Source: Anaerolineales bacterium (lineage in GTDB: Bacteria; Chloroflexota; Anaerolineae; Anaerolineales; Villigracilaceae). Taken from it: DNA of 58,741 nt. Numbering within the stretch: the first letter of the stretch is position 1; every line of letters begins with the position of its first letter. The notes below the pieces were generated by a model. That model had not been told where the DNA came from. It saw nothing but the letters and a program-made list of their open reading frames with translations, and searched no databases. The DNA lies in assembly GCA_013140605.1 (NCBI GenBank), contig JABFSL010000093.1:1-58741 (forward strand). Direction: 5' to 3'. This document shows positions 31,758-40,929 of this stretch, in pieces. The translations under genes were made by a program, and so were the position numbers.

Positions 31758-33833
31758 CTATGGAAGGGTATCAAGATCAACTGTGGTGGTCAGGGCTGGC
31801 GACTTAATTTTCAGCATTCCCGAATCCAACTCAACCGCATCATTCTCAAACCCAAAGAACGTCCAAAAGACAACCTGAGATCGATCCGTTTCCAGCATCG
31901 CGGAAATGGCGGGTTCTTTTTGCCCATAATATTTTGAACGCCAGCCGCGTGTGCTCTGCGGGTCAGCGCGGACAACCGAGAAATTACCCCTTCCTTCAAC
32001 CAATCCCATTTGAATTTTGTATTGATGTGATTCAGGCCACAAACAAATCATATTTTCATTTTGTGTGTACGGATAATCATTGATCAGCCAATGCAGGGCA
32101 TAATGATGATCTTGTTTTCCATGAAGATAATCGACAACAAGCCAGCGGTCATCATCAAGTACAAGCACGGTGCGCTTATGAGTCACGGGGTCAGGCAAAT
32201 GAGTATATCCATCATGCTCACCCTGCCATTTTTTTTCGTCATGCTGAAGGACTTTCCCCTGCGCCCAATCCACCCAAGTGAAACGGCTGACCATTTTCAT
32301 TTGATCTTTTGAATCAACGATAACGGTATTATGCGCTGAGGTATGCGCCAAGCCATTGCGCCAAACGCCGTCACCGCTATATAAATAAGTTCCCGCATCA
32401 CAAGCGATGTTATTTCCGTGCCACCACAGATCAATATGCAATTGATCGGCATGCGAGGGCCGCTCCTGAAAATTGGTACAGCGAATCACTGCTTTGGAAT
32501 GTGCGTTATGTAATACATACACTCCCCCATTTGAAAAACCCTGGTTGGTTTGTTCTGGCGCATCCACTTTGGTCATTAAAGATTCTGAACCACACAACCA
32601 ATAAAGGTCTTCATCCCACGCGCCAGATTCAAATAATCTTTTTCCCTTCATCAAAAAGGAACCCAATTGCAAAACGGGACGGTAATCGGTGAAGTCACAA
32701 TTGTTCAAAGGCAATACCAACGCCCCGTCATTGGAGCCGTAGACAGGCATTTGCCCAGTTTGCGGGTCAACCAATTGATACAAGTAATCAACAGATAAAT
32801 TGGCTACGCGATAGAGAGATTCAGAGAATGGCGATCCATTTAATTCAGCTAATTTGATTGCATATAAAAGCATCTGCAATACAAAGCGATGATAATTCAA
32901 CGAATACATCGAATAACTGCCATCGGGAAAAATCTGTTGAACCGCCTCCCGCTCAAGCGACATGCGACCAAACGATAAATATTTTTCAGCATCTTTCAAT
33001 TCAGGGAAAAGTAAACCCACCATCCACAAGCCAAGCGCCTCACTAATAGAATGATTCCCGCGTGTGAAAATGGCAAAATCGGTGTTGCTATAAATCCGCT
33101 GGGCGTGAGCGGCAATAAATGTAGTTAGATTTGCAACACGGCGGGATGTCGTTGATGGGGAATCTAAAAATGCGTACAGACCAAAAGTCCATGCCATGAG
33201 ACGTAAAGCCGCCTCCTGACCGTCCATCCAGTTTGGTCCTGCGTTCGGAGGATTTGATTCAGCCCAAGCCTCGATCAGTTGCCAGAATGCTTCCGCATAT
33301 CTTTCATCCTGATCAAATGCGTATGCTCGCGCCAACGTATACACAAAGCTAAATCGGCTGGCTTCCCAGATGAACTTGATATCCACTTCCTCTTCATCCG
33401 AAAGTTGTGACCAGTGTTTGGTTGATTCCAGTGTGATGCCAGTGACAGGATCTTTATGCCAATCGGGAGGAAATCCAGTTTTCTGAAATTCATGTGCGAA
33501 ATACTTAATCTCGCCTGATAAGATTCGTTCAGCTTCGTTAACAGTAAGTTTGGAATTAAAACGAGATGCTTCGCTATCGCTCAGCATGACATATAGTGAG
33601 TCAAAAAAGAATTTTGGGGAATTTTGTTTGCGCCAAATTCCATATGATTCAGAGTCGGAAGGAATATTTTTCTTCAGCCATGTTCCAAGCGGACGGTACT
33701 TCCACTGATAAGCTGGCATTTGCAAACGAATGAGTCCTGTGCGAATGCGAAATGCATAAGCGAAACGAAATGTCAACCAACGCAGACCAAGCTGACGGTA
33801 GAGCGAAGCGAGGGTTCGGAGTTTAGTCAACAT
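31758..33833 (-). CDS. Heparinase II/III family protein
   Basis: A 691-residue protein. The N-terminal all-alpha toroid (about 60-400) has features of heparinase II/III and alginate-lyase proteins, with WKYRPLGTWLKK, HAHQRIYSNTD-like segments and RGNHSISEALGLWMVG. The C-terminal beta-sandwich (about 430-690) has HADQLHIDLWWHGNNIACDAGTY, where His and Tyr are candidate catalytic residues. Family members cleave or remodel uronic-acid polysaccharides. In a surface-polysaccharide cluster it may process the polymer made nearby. No signal peptide is obvious. Its ATG overlaps the WecA-like stop by 11 bp. Confidence 0.83.
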   Translation of the reverse strand: MLTKLRTLASLYRQLGLRWLTFRFAYAFRIRTGLIRLQMPAYQWKYRPLGTWLKKNIPSDSESYGIWRKQNSPKFFFDSLYVMLSDSEASRFNSKLTVNEAERILSGEIKYFAHEFQKTGFPPDWHKDPVTGITLESTKHWSQLSDEEEVDIKFIWEASRFSFVYTLARAYAFDQDERYAEAFWQLIEAWAESNPPNAGPNWMDGQEAALRLMAWTFGLYAFLDSPSTTSRRVANLTTFIAAHAQRIYSNTDFAIFTRGNHSISEALGLWMVGLLFPELKDAEKYLSFGRMSLEREAVQQIFPDGSYSMYSLNYHRFVLQMLLYAIKLAELNGSPFSESLYRVANLSVDYLYQLVDPQTGQMPVYGSNDGALVLPLNNCDFTDYRPVLQLGSFLMKGKRLFESGAWDEDLYWLCGSESLMTKVDAPEQTNQGFSNGGVYVLHNAHSKAVIRCTNFQERPSHADQLHIDLWWHGNNIACDAGTYLYSGDGVWRNGLAHTSAHNTVIVDSKDQMKMVSRFTWVDWAQGKVLQHDEKKWQGEHDGYTHLPDPVTHKRTVLVLDDDRWLVVDYLHGKQDHHYALHWLINDYPYTQNENMICLWPESHQYKIQMGLVEGRGNFSVVRADPQSTRGWRSKYYGQKEPAISAMLETDRSQVVFWTFFGFENDAVELDSGMLKIKSPALTTTVDLDTLP

Positions 33834-34833
33834 TCTTTAGTCTCGAAGCGTGACGGGACAGGAGAATCCAAATAAGCGGTAATCCCAAAAAGATGATCGG
33901 CGCAGCGAATTGATGTCCGCGCGCCCATTCATACGAAAGATAGCCCGCGAAGAGAGTTAATAAAATGTAGAGGGAACTGACCGTTGAATGTTTATAACCG
34001 CCGATGACGAGGCGTTGAAATAAATGCGAGCGATGCGCGGAAAAAACTTTTTCACCTTTGCGCAGGCGGTTGATAAAAGTCAGTCCAGCATCCATGATGA
34101 AAGTCCACATCAAAAGCGTGCCAAGCAGCAACGCATCGCCGCCCTTGTCAGCGGACAGCAGCGAGAGAACCGCGAAACTATAACCAAGAAATGTGCTGGC
34201 AACATCGCCCATAAAAATTTTCGCGGGCGACCAGTTGTGAAAGAGAAAGCCCAAACTGCCAGCCGAGATCGCAAGCGCGACCCAAAACGCAAACGAATTT
34301 CCACTCGCGGAAGAAAGCCACATCCAGCCCAGCCCCGCGCTGACCGCAACACCGCCCGCCATGCCGTCAATACCGTCCATAAAATTATAAGCGTTGGTTA
34401 ACCCGATGATCCAAAAAAATGTAATCACGACTCCGACCACGCCGAGTTGAAGTTCGCCGAACAACGGAATTGTGACCGACTTGAAATATCCCATGCTGAT
34501 GATGGAAACCACCGCGACAATTCCCTGCACCGCAAAACGGATGATGGGAGAAAGTGATTTGACATCATCCCGCCAACCCAACAATGCAATGACAACTCCG
34601 CAGGCGACATAAACCAGACTGTGATTTAAATCCGTTTGCTTCGCAGAAAACAAACCTGCTCCCAAAACAAGGAGAACAATCGCCAACCCTCCGCCGCGTG
34701 GAATGGGCATTGAATGCATACTGCGGTCGTTTGGATGATCGAGCAGGTAATCTTTCACTACCCAGCGTCGAATCAAATAGACGAGGATGTAGGAGAGGAT
34801 GACGAGAAGGATAAAGATAGCAAGTTGAATCAT
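33823..34833 (-). CDS. Undecaprenyl-phosphate sugar-1-phosphate transferase (WecA/MraY family)
   Basis: A 336-residue polytopic membrane enzyme with about ten helices. It starts a lipid-linked polysaccharide by transferring a sugar-1-phosphate, often GlcNAc-1-P, to undecaprenyl phosphate. Signature segments are RSMHSMPIPRGGG, GWRDDVKSLSP, NAYNFMDGIDGMAGG and the WecA-type HRSHLFQRL. The ATG at 34833 is preferred; 34866 adds 11 non-conserved residues. No good ribosome binding site is seen at either. It overlaps the heparinase-like gene, and a glycosyltransferase lies upstream, consistent with one surface-polymer pathway. Confidence 0.9.
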   Translation of the reverse strand: MIQLAIFILLVILSYILVYLIRRWVVKDYLLDHPNDRSMHSMPIPRGGGLAIVLLVLGAGLFSAKQTDLNHSLVYVACGVVIALLGWRDDVKSLSPIIRFAVQGIVAVVSIISMGYFKSVTIPLFGELQLGVVGVVITFFWIIGLTNAYNFMDGIDGMAGGVAVSAGLGWMWLSSASGNSFAFWVALAISAGSLGFLFHNWSPAKIFMGDVASTFLGYSFAVLSLLSADKGGDALLLGTLLMWTFIMDAGLTFINRLRKGEKVFSAHRSHLFQRLVIGGYKHSTVSSLYILLTLFAGYLSYEWARGHQFAAPIIFLGLPLIWILLSRHASRLKNVD

Positions 34834-34881
34834 TGAAATTATTGTAAACGAGATTTTCGCTTGCAATTAAATGAAAGTTGA

Positions 34882-36078
34882 TTATGGTGAAACCAGCCAG
34901 CCAACAGGTTCCAATTTTTCTGCAATTAGAAAAGCTCGATTTTTCTGAATATCAACCAGAATAGTTTGAAAATTAAGAAAATCCTCTCCGATCTGACTCT
35001 TGACAATTACGTGTCTACTGTCAGGTGACCACAATGGTGGCTGGTATTTGCGTGATCCAACTTCAGCACCAAGTTCGCCATGAGTACAATAATTCGTCGT
35101 CAAACCCGTCTGTATATCCAAGACGCCAAGAAAATAGTCTCCTCGCGTGCCAAAGGAAGGCATATCAGTCCAGGAAGAATACCAAAATGCTATATAACGG
35201 CTATCTGGCGACCAACTCAAGCCTCCTATATAAACCCAAGGGTAATAATCTGACAAGTGGGTTAATTGAGTGGTGCTACCATCCCGCGAAACGCTAAACA
35301 GATCATAGGAGGGATAATCTCCCATCTTTGAAAATAAACTAGGTGCTATAGCAAATTTATCACTATCAGCAGACCAGCGTGGAATCGTTGAAATATCGCC
35401 AGGGGCTTGAATTTGTGTAATCGCCTCTTTTTTCTGAATGTCCCAAAGTGTATAGTAGTACGGACCGGAGACATCTCCCTCAAGGTAAACCACTTGATCA
35501 AGTTGAGGGTTAAAAGCTGTTATTCCCCAACCATCCCAATTGGGAAGAGGTTTTTGATTATAAATATTTGGATAATTTGCGCTCAATTCCTGCCGTTTAT
35601 TTGTAAAGGGATTAAGTACCAGAAAATTTAAGGAAGCAGATTCACCTGTCTTGATTAAATTGATAATCAATCTCTCATCATCCAGCCAATGTATAGGACC
35701 CCAATTATCTTCTGAAGGCAAAGATTTAATGAGTTGATTATATACTCCTGCAATAACAATATCATTCAGAAGATAATTCAAATTCTCATCAAGAATAGCT
35801 GCGTTGTAAACCATCCATTTGCGCCCAGGCGATACTTCAAAAAACTCGAGATTTTCTTCTGATTTATTTATTTGTATCATATCCTGCGAATTCATATCCA
35901 TCAGGTAAGTTTGAAAGGTTTCACTGGCATCAAGAATAAGTGAGCCTTTTGCATTTAGACTAGAAAGATTAGTTTCCACATTTGGGCATTCAAATTGAAT
36001 GTTTGGTGAGACATTACAGCCTGAAAGAAATTGAGCCGCCAGCAATAAACCTGTGAAGAATTTCATTGAGGTTTTCAT
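34882..36078 (-). CDS. TolB-like beta-propeller lipoprotein
   Basis: A 398-residue lipoprotein with lipobox LSGC. The mature part contains several WD40-like/TolB repeats with the motifs SPDSRYIAFWYSS, SPDSRHVIVKS, SADSDKFAIAP and WLDDERLIIN, so a six- or seven-bladed propeller is likely. Such domains mediate binding; no enzymatic motif is seen. The start has an excellent site, AGGAGGAGAAG directly upstream of the ATG. It has somewhat lower GC than the flanking genes and lies between the WecA-like gene and a glycosyltransferase on the same strand. Its role is unknown. Confidence 0.8.
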   Translation of the reverse strand: MKTSMKFFTGLLLAAQFLSGCNVSPNIQFECPNVETNLSSLNAKGSLILDASETFQTYLMDMNSQDMIQINKSEENLEFFEVSPGRKWMVYNAAILDENLNYLLNDIVIAGVYNQLIKSLPSEDNWGPIHWLDDERLIINLIKTGESASLNFLVLNPFTNKRQELSANYPNIYNQKPLPNWDGWGITAFNPQLDQVVYLEGDVSGPYYYTLWDIQKKEAITQIQAPGDISTIPRWSADSDKFAIAPSLFSKMGDYPSYDLFSVSRDGSTTQLTHLSDYYPWVYIGGLSWSPDSRYIAFWYSSWTDMPSFGTRGDYFLGVLDIQTGLTTNYCTHGELGAEVGSRKYQPPLWSPDSRHVIVKSQIGEDFLNFQTILVDIQKNRAFLIAEKLEPVGWLVSP

Positions 36079-36177
36079 CTTCTCCTCCTATTAGATAGAA
36101 TCCTTTTACGTCTCTTCGTAAGATTCTTGTTTTATTCAATCGCAAGCTTGTTCAAATTTGATGAAAGGAAGAAGAAC

Positions 36178-37398
36178 TCACGCCTTTACCAAACTCTCAA
36201 GCAACTTCAATGTGTCATTTAATTTATCGCGGCGGTCAAGATATTTAACCAAATACGCGCGCGCATTTAATCCCATTTGCCTTACCCGCTGTGGATCATT
36301 CGAAAGCTCAAGAATTGTTTTCGCAAGCCCTTCATCATTCCCAGGTTGAACGAACACTCCCCCGCCAGATGATTCGATCACATCACGGACAACACCGTCA
36401 ATGACCAACACAGTTCCGCGCGCGGCGGCCATATAATCAAAAACCTTGTTCGGGTAAGTCGTGCGAAACATCGGAACATCCTGAAGGATTGCAAGGCACA
36501 CATCCGAAGAAGCAACCACAAGCGGCATTTCCTTTTTAGCGCAAACTCCTGCAAAAATAACATTCGTCAAATTCATGCGCTTTGATTCTAATTCTAGTCG
36601 GGCGCGTTCCTTGCCATCGCCAAAAAGCACAAAGCGGATTTTTGATTCATGATTCAATCTTTCCGCCGCGCGCAGGATGGTATCAATATCATTGGCTTGT
36701 CCCAACGCGCCCGCGTATAGCACAACGAATTTATTTTCCAAACCCAAATCGTTGCGGACAGACGAACCGTCCACATCGGGATTGAACATGTCCACATCCG
36801 TGCCATAAGGAATATACGTGATCTTATTTTCAGGCACGCCTTTGCCAAGCATGTAATCCTTATACGCTGGCGAATTTACAAGAATATGCGTGGCGCGCGC
36901 ATACAAAAATTTTTCAAGCCAGCGCGCAAGTGAAATCAAGATCGGATTTTTCAACACCCCCATGCTCACACCGAACTCGGGCCACAGGTCACGCACTTCC
37001 AACAAAAACGGCTTGCGCCGAATCAATGCAACGAACCACGCAGACACGGCTTGAAAGATCGGCGGTGTCGTGCCCATAATGATGTCCGCGTCCTTAACTG
37101 TTAGCGCGGTCCACACCGAACTGAACATAAAACTAAAAAACGAAATGATGCGCCAGAAATAACTGCGATGCAGCGCGGGGAAAATATACGCGCGCAAAAT
37201 CCGCACACCATCAATCATCTGCTCCGCAAAAAGTCCAGTCCGCTCCACCGTGCGCTGTCCCGTTTGATAATTCAAATCGCTGGCGACGATCACCAACTCA
37301 TGTCCGCGGGCGCGCAAAAATTGCGCCATTTCAAAATGACGTGTATGTCCCGGTTCATTTGGCGAAACAAAAGCTTGATTGAGTAATAAGATTTTCAT
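36178..37398 (-). CDS. GT4 family glycosyltransferase (WbuB/WcaL-like)
   Basis: A 406-residue GT-B glycosyltransferase. The N-terminus reads MKILLLNQAFVSPNEPGHTRH, the middle has GTTPPIFQAVSAWFVALIRRKPFLLEVRDLWPE, typical of the WbuB-type fucosyl/GlcNAc transferases, and the donor domain has FVVLYAGALGQANDIDTILRAAE. It probably adds a sugar to the lipid-linked intermediate made by the WecA-like enzyme. GAGG lies about 13 nt upstream of the ATG, a loose site. A TATAAT box at 37426-37431 gives a likely promoter. Confidence 0.87.
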   Translation of the reverse strand: MKILLLNQAFVSPNEPGHTRHFEMAQFLRARGHELVIVASDLNYQTGQRTVERTGLFAEQMIDGVRILRAYIFPALHRSYFWRIISFFSFMFSSVWTALTVKDADIIMGTTPPIFQAVSAWFVALIRRKPFLLEVRDLWPEFGVSMGVLKNPILISLARWLEKFLYARATHILVNSPAYKDYMLGKGVPENKITYIPYGTDVDMFNPDVDGSSVRNDLGLENKFVVLYAGALGQANDIDTILRAAERLNHESKIRFVLFGDGKERARLELESKRMNLTNVIFAGVCAKKEMPLVVASSDVCLAILQDVPMFRTTYPNKVFDYMAAARGTVLVIDGVVRDVIESSGGGVFVQPGNDEGLAKTILELSNDPQRVRQMGLNARAYLVKYLDRRDKLNDTLKLLESLVKA

Positions 37399-37425
37399 CG
37401 AAAAGAATTTACCTCACTGGATGTG

Positions 37426-37431
37426 ATTATA
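37426..37431 (-). promoter_or_regulatory. -10 box upstream of GT4 gene
   Basis: TATAAT on the minus strand, 27 bp before the ATG at 37398. No strong -35. Confidence 0.4.
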
Positions 37432-37605
37432 TTATGGATTATCCCCGCCGACTCGCACGCTTCACACCACCCGAAAACTGTTCCTGTTTCGAACAGAGAT
37501 TCTCCCTTTTGCTCCCGCTACTCATCCAGACATATTTCGACAACCCTGATAGCTTCTGAGAGTCGTACTGCATACAATTAGGCTCATAGAAAGGAACTAA
37601 CTCGA

Positions 37606-38010
37606 ATGGAAATCCCAAGACACTGGCGACTCAAGAAACAACGATACGGATTGGTGGGCGAAGTATGTCCGCACTGCGATCACAAAATTTTCCCGCCCCG
37701 CGATGTATGTCCCAACTGCGGCGACGAGGCCAAAGAACAATTTGCCTTCAGCGGCAAAGGCGAGGTCTATTCATATACAACAGTCTATGAAGCCCCCGCA
37801 GGCTTTGACGCAAACGCCCCCTACACAGTGGCAATCGTCAAGCTCGAAGAAGGTCCCATGCTCACCGCGCAATTAACTGACGTGGATAGCAGCGAAGTCC
37901 AGATCGGCATGCCCGTTGAAATGGTCACCCGCAAAATGAGGAATGATGGGGATGAGCGTGGGCTGATTGTTTATGGATATAAATTTCGGAAACGCGTAGG
38001 CGTCACGTAG
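37606..38010 (+). CDS. DUF35 Zn-ribbon/OB-fold acyl-CoA-associated protein
   Basis: A 134-residue protein. An N-terminal helix, then a rubredoxin-like zinc ribbon with CPHCDHKIFPPRDVCPNCG, followed by an OB fold (SGKGEVYSYTTVYEAPAGF, YTVAIVKLEEGPMLTAQL). In archaea, DUF35 proteins bridge thiolase and HMG-CoA synthase in one complex so that acetoacetyl-CoA is passed on directly. The thiolase and HMG-CoA synthase of this window are 13-16 kb away, so the gene has been separated from its usual neighbours or serves another thiolase. GAAAGGAAC lies about 10 nt upstream of the ATG. A terminator follows. Confidence 0.9.
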   Translation: MEIPRHWRLKKQRYGLVGEVCPHCDHKIFPPRDVCPNCGDEAKEQFAFSGKGEVYSYTTVYEAPAGFDANAPYTVAIVKLEEGPMLTAQLTDVDSSEVQIGMPVEMVTRKMRNDGDERGLIVYGYKFRKRVGVT

Positions 38011-38073
38011 GCGGCAGAGAATTACTCTGTCTTTCGGGCATTTTTCAACCAAATGGTTGGCAATCAACCCAAA

Positions 38074-38109
38074 ATTAAAAGCGACGGAGTTTTCTCTGTC
38101 GCTTTTAAT
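38074..38109. terminator. Rho-independent terminator of DUF35 gene
   Basis: A 16-bp stem with one mismatch (38074-38089 with 38094-38109) and a TTTT loop; the right arm ends in a T-rich stretch. Usable in both directions. Confidence 0.88.
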
Positions 38110-38222
38110 TTATGATTTCACCAATTTTTGCCCAAGGCAAATTTCTTACAACAGAAAGATTAACAAGAAAATATCTTTCTTTGCAAGATACAGGACGAAG
38201 GTCATAGCCTGATGCAGGCGGC

Positions 38223-38284
38223 GACATCGTGCTGCACATGAGTCAACTCAATATTTCAGCGCGTACTATGCACAGCACGATGTC
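38223..38284. repeat. 12-bp inverted repeat
   Basis: GACATCGTGCTG (38223-38234) and CAGCACGATGTC (38273-38284) are perfect inverted copies with a 38-nt spacer. The right copy overlaps the stop of the DUF4405 relic. It may be the footprint of a lost insertion or a transcription end. Confidence 0.6.
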
Positions 38285-38503
38285 ACCACATCTTCAAGTT
38301 ATCCCGCACAATCGCAGATTTGACTGGGAACGAAGATATCCAATCCACCCATTGGAAGAATTAATGCGTAACGATGGCAGCGCTTAGAGAAACTCCAAGC
38401 CATTCGTGGATCGTATTCCCGGTCAACGATGGATTCGCTGAGACAAGGATGGCGGTGAAGATGGCAATATCGAGAATAAGACTTGTTTTGTAGAGGCTTT
38501 CAT
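38283..38503 (-). pseudogene. DUF4405-like membrane protein relic (frameshift and stop)
   Basis: Starts at ATG 38503 with a fine site, AAAGGAGTAACCAA. After about seven codons the frame must shift to continue as LILDIAIFTAILVSANPSLTG then NTIHEWLGVSLSAAIVTH, the first helix pair of DUF4405 (a haem-less cytochrome b-like membrane domain). A TAA follows where Leu (TTA) is expected. The same frame then reads FFQWVDWISS. The gene is therefore broken twice and truncated. It diverges from the exporter operon and shares its promoter region. Confidence 0.6.
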
Positions 38504-38559
38504 TTGGTTACTCCTTTGGTCTTCGTTTGAACTTACAAGGTTCATACTTGTACTGATTG

Positions 38560-38641
38560 CTGTGAGAAAGCCAAGAACAACCTGTGAAAAGGCTGTGAAA
38601 TATTTCCCTCAAAGCACATGATTTTCACAGCGTTTTCACAG
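38560..38641 (+). promoter_or_regulatory. Candidate OmpR/PhoB-type operator (11-bp-phased CTGTGAA repeats)
   Basis: CTGTGAA occurs at 38582-38588 and 38593-38599, exactly 11 bp apart, with a related CTGTGAG at 38560, 22 bp before the first. Two inverted copies, TTCACAG, are at 38624-38630 and 38635-38641, again 11 bp apart. A 7-mer plus 4-bp spacer, repeated, is the layout of Pho-box type sites. The last copy ends 10 bp before the TATAGT -10, the position from which PhoB-like activators replace the -35. The OmpR-family regulator at 45025, downstream of the exporter operon, is the likely binder. Confidence 0.65.
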
Positions 38642-38651
38642 CTACATTTCA

Positions 38652-38657
38652 TATAGT
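38652..38657 (+). promoter_or_regulatory. -10 box of exporter operon
   Basis: TATAGT, 44 bp before the first gene, directly downstream of the CTGTGAA/TTCACAG array. The -35 region is occupied by the proximal TTCACAG copy. Confidence 0.5.
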
Positions 38658-38701
38658 ATGGAGGAAATACAGATCTTCATTTTTCACATCACAGGAAAAC
38701 C

Positions 38702-40183
38702 ATGTCCACGAAGACAAACCCCAATGAAGCGCCCAGCAAGGCGCAAGGCAATTCTTTTTTTTCCAAGCTGTCCAAACTGCCGAAAAAGGCGATATGGGCA
38801 ATGGCTGTTGTGATTCTGCTGGTGGCGGCTGGCGGGGTATATGCCTATTATCAAAGTACGCAAACCGCAGCCGAAACCACTAGCGAGTCCGAAATGCAGA
38901 CGGCGGTTGCCACAAGAGGTGATCTGATCATCTATGCCAGCGGCACGGGCACGCTCATCTCATCGAGCGAGATCGATCTTTCTTTTCGTACAGCCGGTGA
39001 GGTGACCGAAGTCCTTACGAAAGTGGGCGATACGGTTGAGGCTGGCACATTGCTTGCCCAAATCGATGACAGCGATGCACAAAATGCATATGCTCAAGCA
39101 AACCGAACCTATCTCGAATTGACATCTCCCAGCGCGGTTGCTACGGCACAGCAAACCATTGCCGATACCACCACTGATCTCTCCGATGCGTGGAGTACGC
39201 TGGCGTATCTCATCAGTCCTGAGGCGCTTCGAGCGGAGGATAAGATTGCTGAAGCAGAATCAGCTATCGGCGAGTCTGAGACGAAGCTCAAAGATTCGCC
39301 ATCTGATGCAGAGGCGAAAAAGGCGCTTGAGAAGGCAAAGTCTGATCTGGAGAAATATAAAAAATTATTGAAAGACGCGCAGGCTCGCTACATGAGTTAT
39401 TACGTCCCCAAATATTTTTCGGATGGCATTGATCTGAACGCGCCTTCGGAAGGTGAGGTTCTTGCGGCGCGTGCGAACCTGGAACTTGCCAAAGCTGCCT
39501 TGCAGGAAGCTGAATATTTGTACGCTGCGTTGACGAGCGGGGATGTGCCCGATAATGCGACCGGCAGCGGCCTGACCGAACTGGAGCAAGCTCGTTTGGA
39601 TTTGGAAGCGGAGCAAGCCGATCTGGATGGTACGCGCCTCATTGCCCCAATCTCAGGCACGATCATGTCCATTGACATTTCTGTCGGTGACAGTGTGAGC
39701 AGCGGCAACGCCGTAGTTAGCATGGCTGATCTGAGCCAGCCGTATCTCGAAGTGTATTTGGATGAATCGGACTGGGCGAGTGTGGTGGTGGGCTATGAAA
39801 CCGAAGTGATCTTCGATATTCTTCCAAACCGCACGTTCAACGGCGTAGTAACACAGGTTGACCCTGGCTTGTATTCTTCGAATAACACATCTGTGGTGCG
39901 CGCGCTCGTGCAATTGATAGAGATCGATTCGGGTAATTTCAACCTGCCGCTCGGCACAACGGCCTCGGTGGATGTGATCGGCGGGCGGGCGGAAGATGCG
40001 GTGCTTATTCCGATTGAAGCCTTGCACCAAGCTGGAGACCAATACACGGTCTTTGTCATGGAAAATGATAAGCCCCGCCTGCGTGTGGTGGAGATTGGCA
40101 TTCAAGATTTGCTTTATGCCGAGGTTATTTCTGGAATTGAAGCGGGTGAGACCGTCACTACGGGAATCGTGGAGACGCAATGA
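38702..40183 (+). CDS. HlyD/MacA-like efflux adaptor protein 1
   Basis: A 493-residue membrane-fusion-type protein. A basic N-terminus and one transmembrane helix (about 32-52) are followed by the first biotinyl-lipoyl half (SGTGTLISSSEIDLSFRTAGEV), a long coiled coil rich in Ala, Glu and Lys (about 135-320), the second lipoyl half (GTRLIAPISGTIMSI) and a beta-barrel/membrane-proximal domain ending VTTGIVETQ. It pairs with a MacB-like ATPase and permease whose genes overlap it. AGGAAA precedes the ATG. In an organism without an outer membrane such adaptors would extend from the cytoplasmic membrane into the wall; no TolC-type gene is present. It is paralogous to the protein at 42834. Confidence 0.87.
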   Translation: MSTKTNPNEAPSKAQGNSFFSKLSKLPKKAIWAMAVVILLVAAGGVYAYYQSTQTAAETTSESEMQTAVATRGDLIIYASGTGTLISSSEIDLSFRTAGEVTEVLTKVGDTVEAGTLLAQIDDSDAQNAYAQANRTYLELTSPSAVATAQQTIADTTTDLSDAWSTLAYLISPEALRAEDKIAEAESAIGESETKLKDSPSDAEAKKALEKAKSDLEKYKKLLKDAQARYMSYYVPKYFSDGIDLNAPSEGEVLAARANLELAKAALQEAEYLYAALTSGDVPDNATGSGLTELEQARLDLEAEQADLDGTRLIAPISGTIMSIDISVGDSVSSGNAVVSMADLSQPYLEVYLDESDWASVVVGYETEVIFDILPNRTFNGVVTQVDPGLYSSNNTSVVRALVQLIEIDSGNFNLPLGTTASVDVIGGRAEDAVLIPIEALHQAGDQYTVFVMENDKPRLRVVEIGIQDLLYAEVISGIEAGETVTTGIVETQ

Positions 40184-40929
40184 GCACGGCACACATCATA
40201 ATCAAAACGGTGGATATCACCCAGGTCTATGGCATGGGCGATATCAGTGTGGCGGCTCTGCGCGGAATCAATATCCAGATCCAGCAGGGAGAGTTCGTCG
40301 CCATTATGGGACCTTCCGGTTCGGGCAAGAGCACGCTCATGCACATCCTCGGCTGTCTTTCCCAGCCGACATCAGGGCAATATTTTTTGGATGGGGAGGA
40401 TGTGAGTCATCTCAACAAGATACAACTGGCAACGGTCCGTAATCAAAAGATCGGTTTTATCTTTCAGGCATATAACCTTTTAGCGCGAACCACCGCATTG
40501 CAAAATGTATCTCTGCCATTGCTCTATAACCGCGTGAATCCCAAGACCAAAGAAGATGGCTTGGAGAAAGCACGAAACATGCTGGAACTTGTTGGGCTGG
40601 AGACTCGCGCAAATCACCAGCCGCATGAACTCTCCGGCGGACAGCAGCAGCGTGTGGCGATTGCGCGCGCGTTGGTCAATGACCCAGTCATGGTCATTGC
40701 TGATGAGCCGACCGGCAACCTCGATACCCGCTCCGGCACGGAGATCATGAACCTGTTGCATCAATTGAACGAGCAAGGCACGACCATCGTGATGGTCACA
40801 CATGATCCAAAGACAGCCGCGCATACCCAACGTACGATCAACCTGGTCGATGGCTTGGTGGATAGCATCACACATAACGGCAGGCATTCAACTCAGCCCG
40901 TTGGGGAGGCACAGCATGAAACCCACTGA
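40180..40929 (+). CDS. ABC exporter ATP-binding protein (MacB/LolD family)
   Basis: A 249-residue ATPase. It has Walker [10 protein letters not shown], the Q-loop [18 protein letters not shown], the signature [15 protein letters not shown], Walker [14 protein letters not shown] and the H-loop VTHD. The MacB/LolD subfamily is recognised from the Q-loop region. The ATG overlaps the adaptor's stop (ATGA), and the permease starts 14 bp before its end. The three proteins are expected to form one transporter energised by ATP, for export of a peptide, lipid or drug; the substrate is unknown. Confidence 0.95.
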   Translation: MSTAHIIIKTVDITQVYGMGDISVAALRGINIQIQQGEFVAIMGPSGSGKSTLMHILGCLSQPTSGQYFLDGEDVSHLNKIQLATVRNQKIGFIFQAYNLLARTTALQNVSLPLLYNRVNPKTKEDGLEKARNMLELVGLETRANHQPHELSGGQQQRVAIARALVNDPVMVIADEPTGNLDTRSGTEIMNLLHQLNEQGTTIVMVTHDPKTAAHTQRTINLVDGLVDSITHNGRHSTQPVGEAQHETH

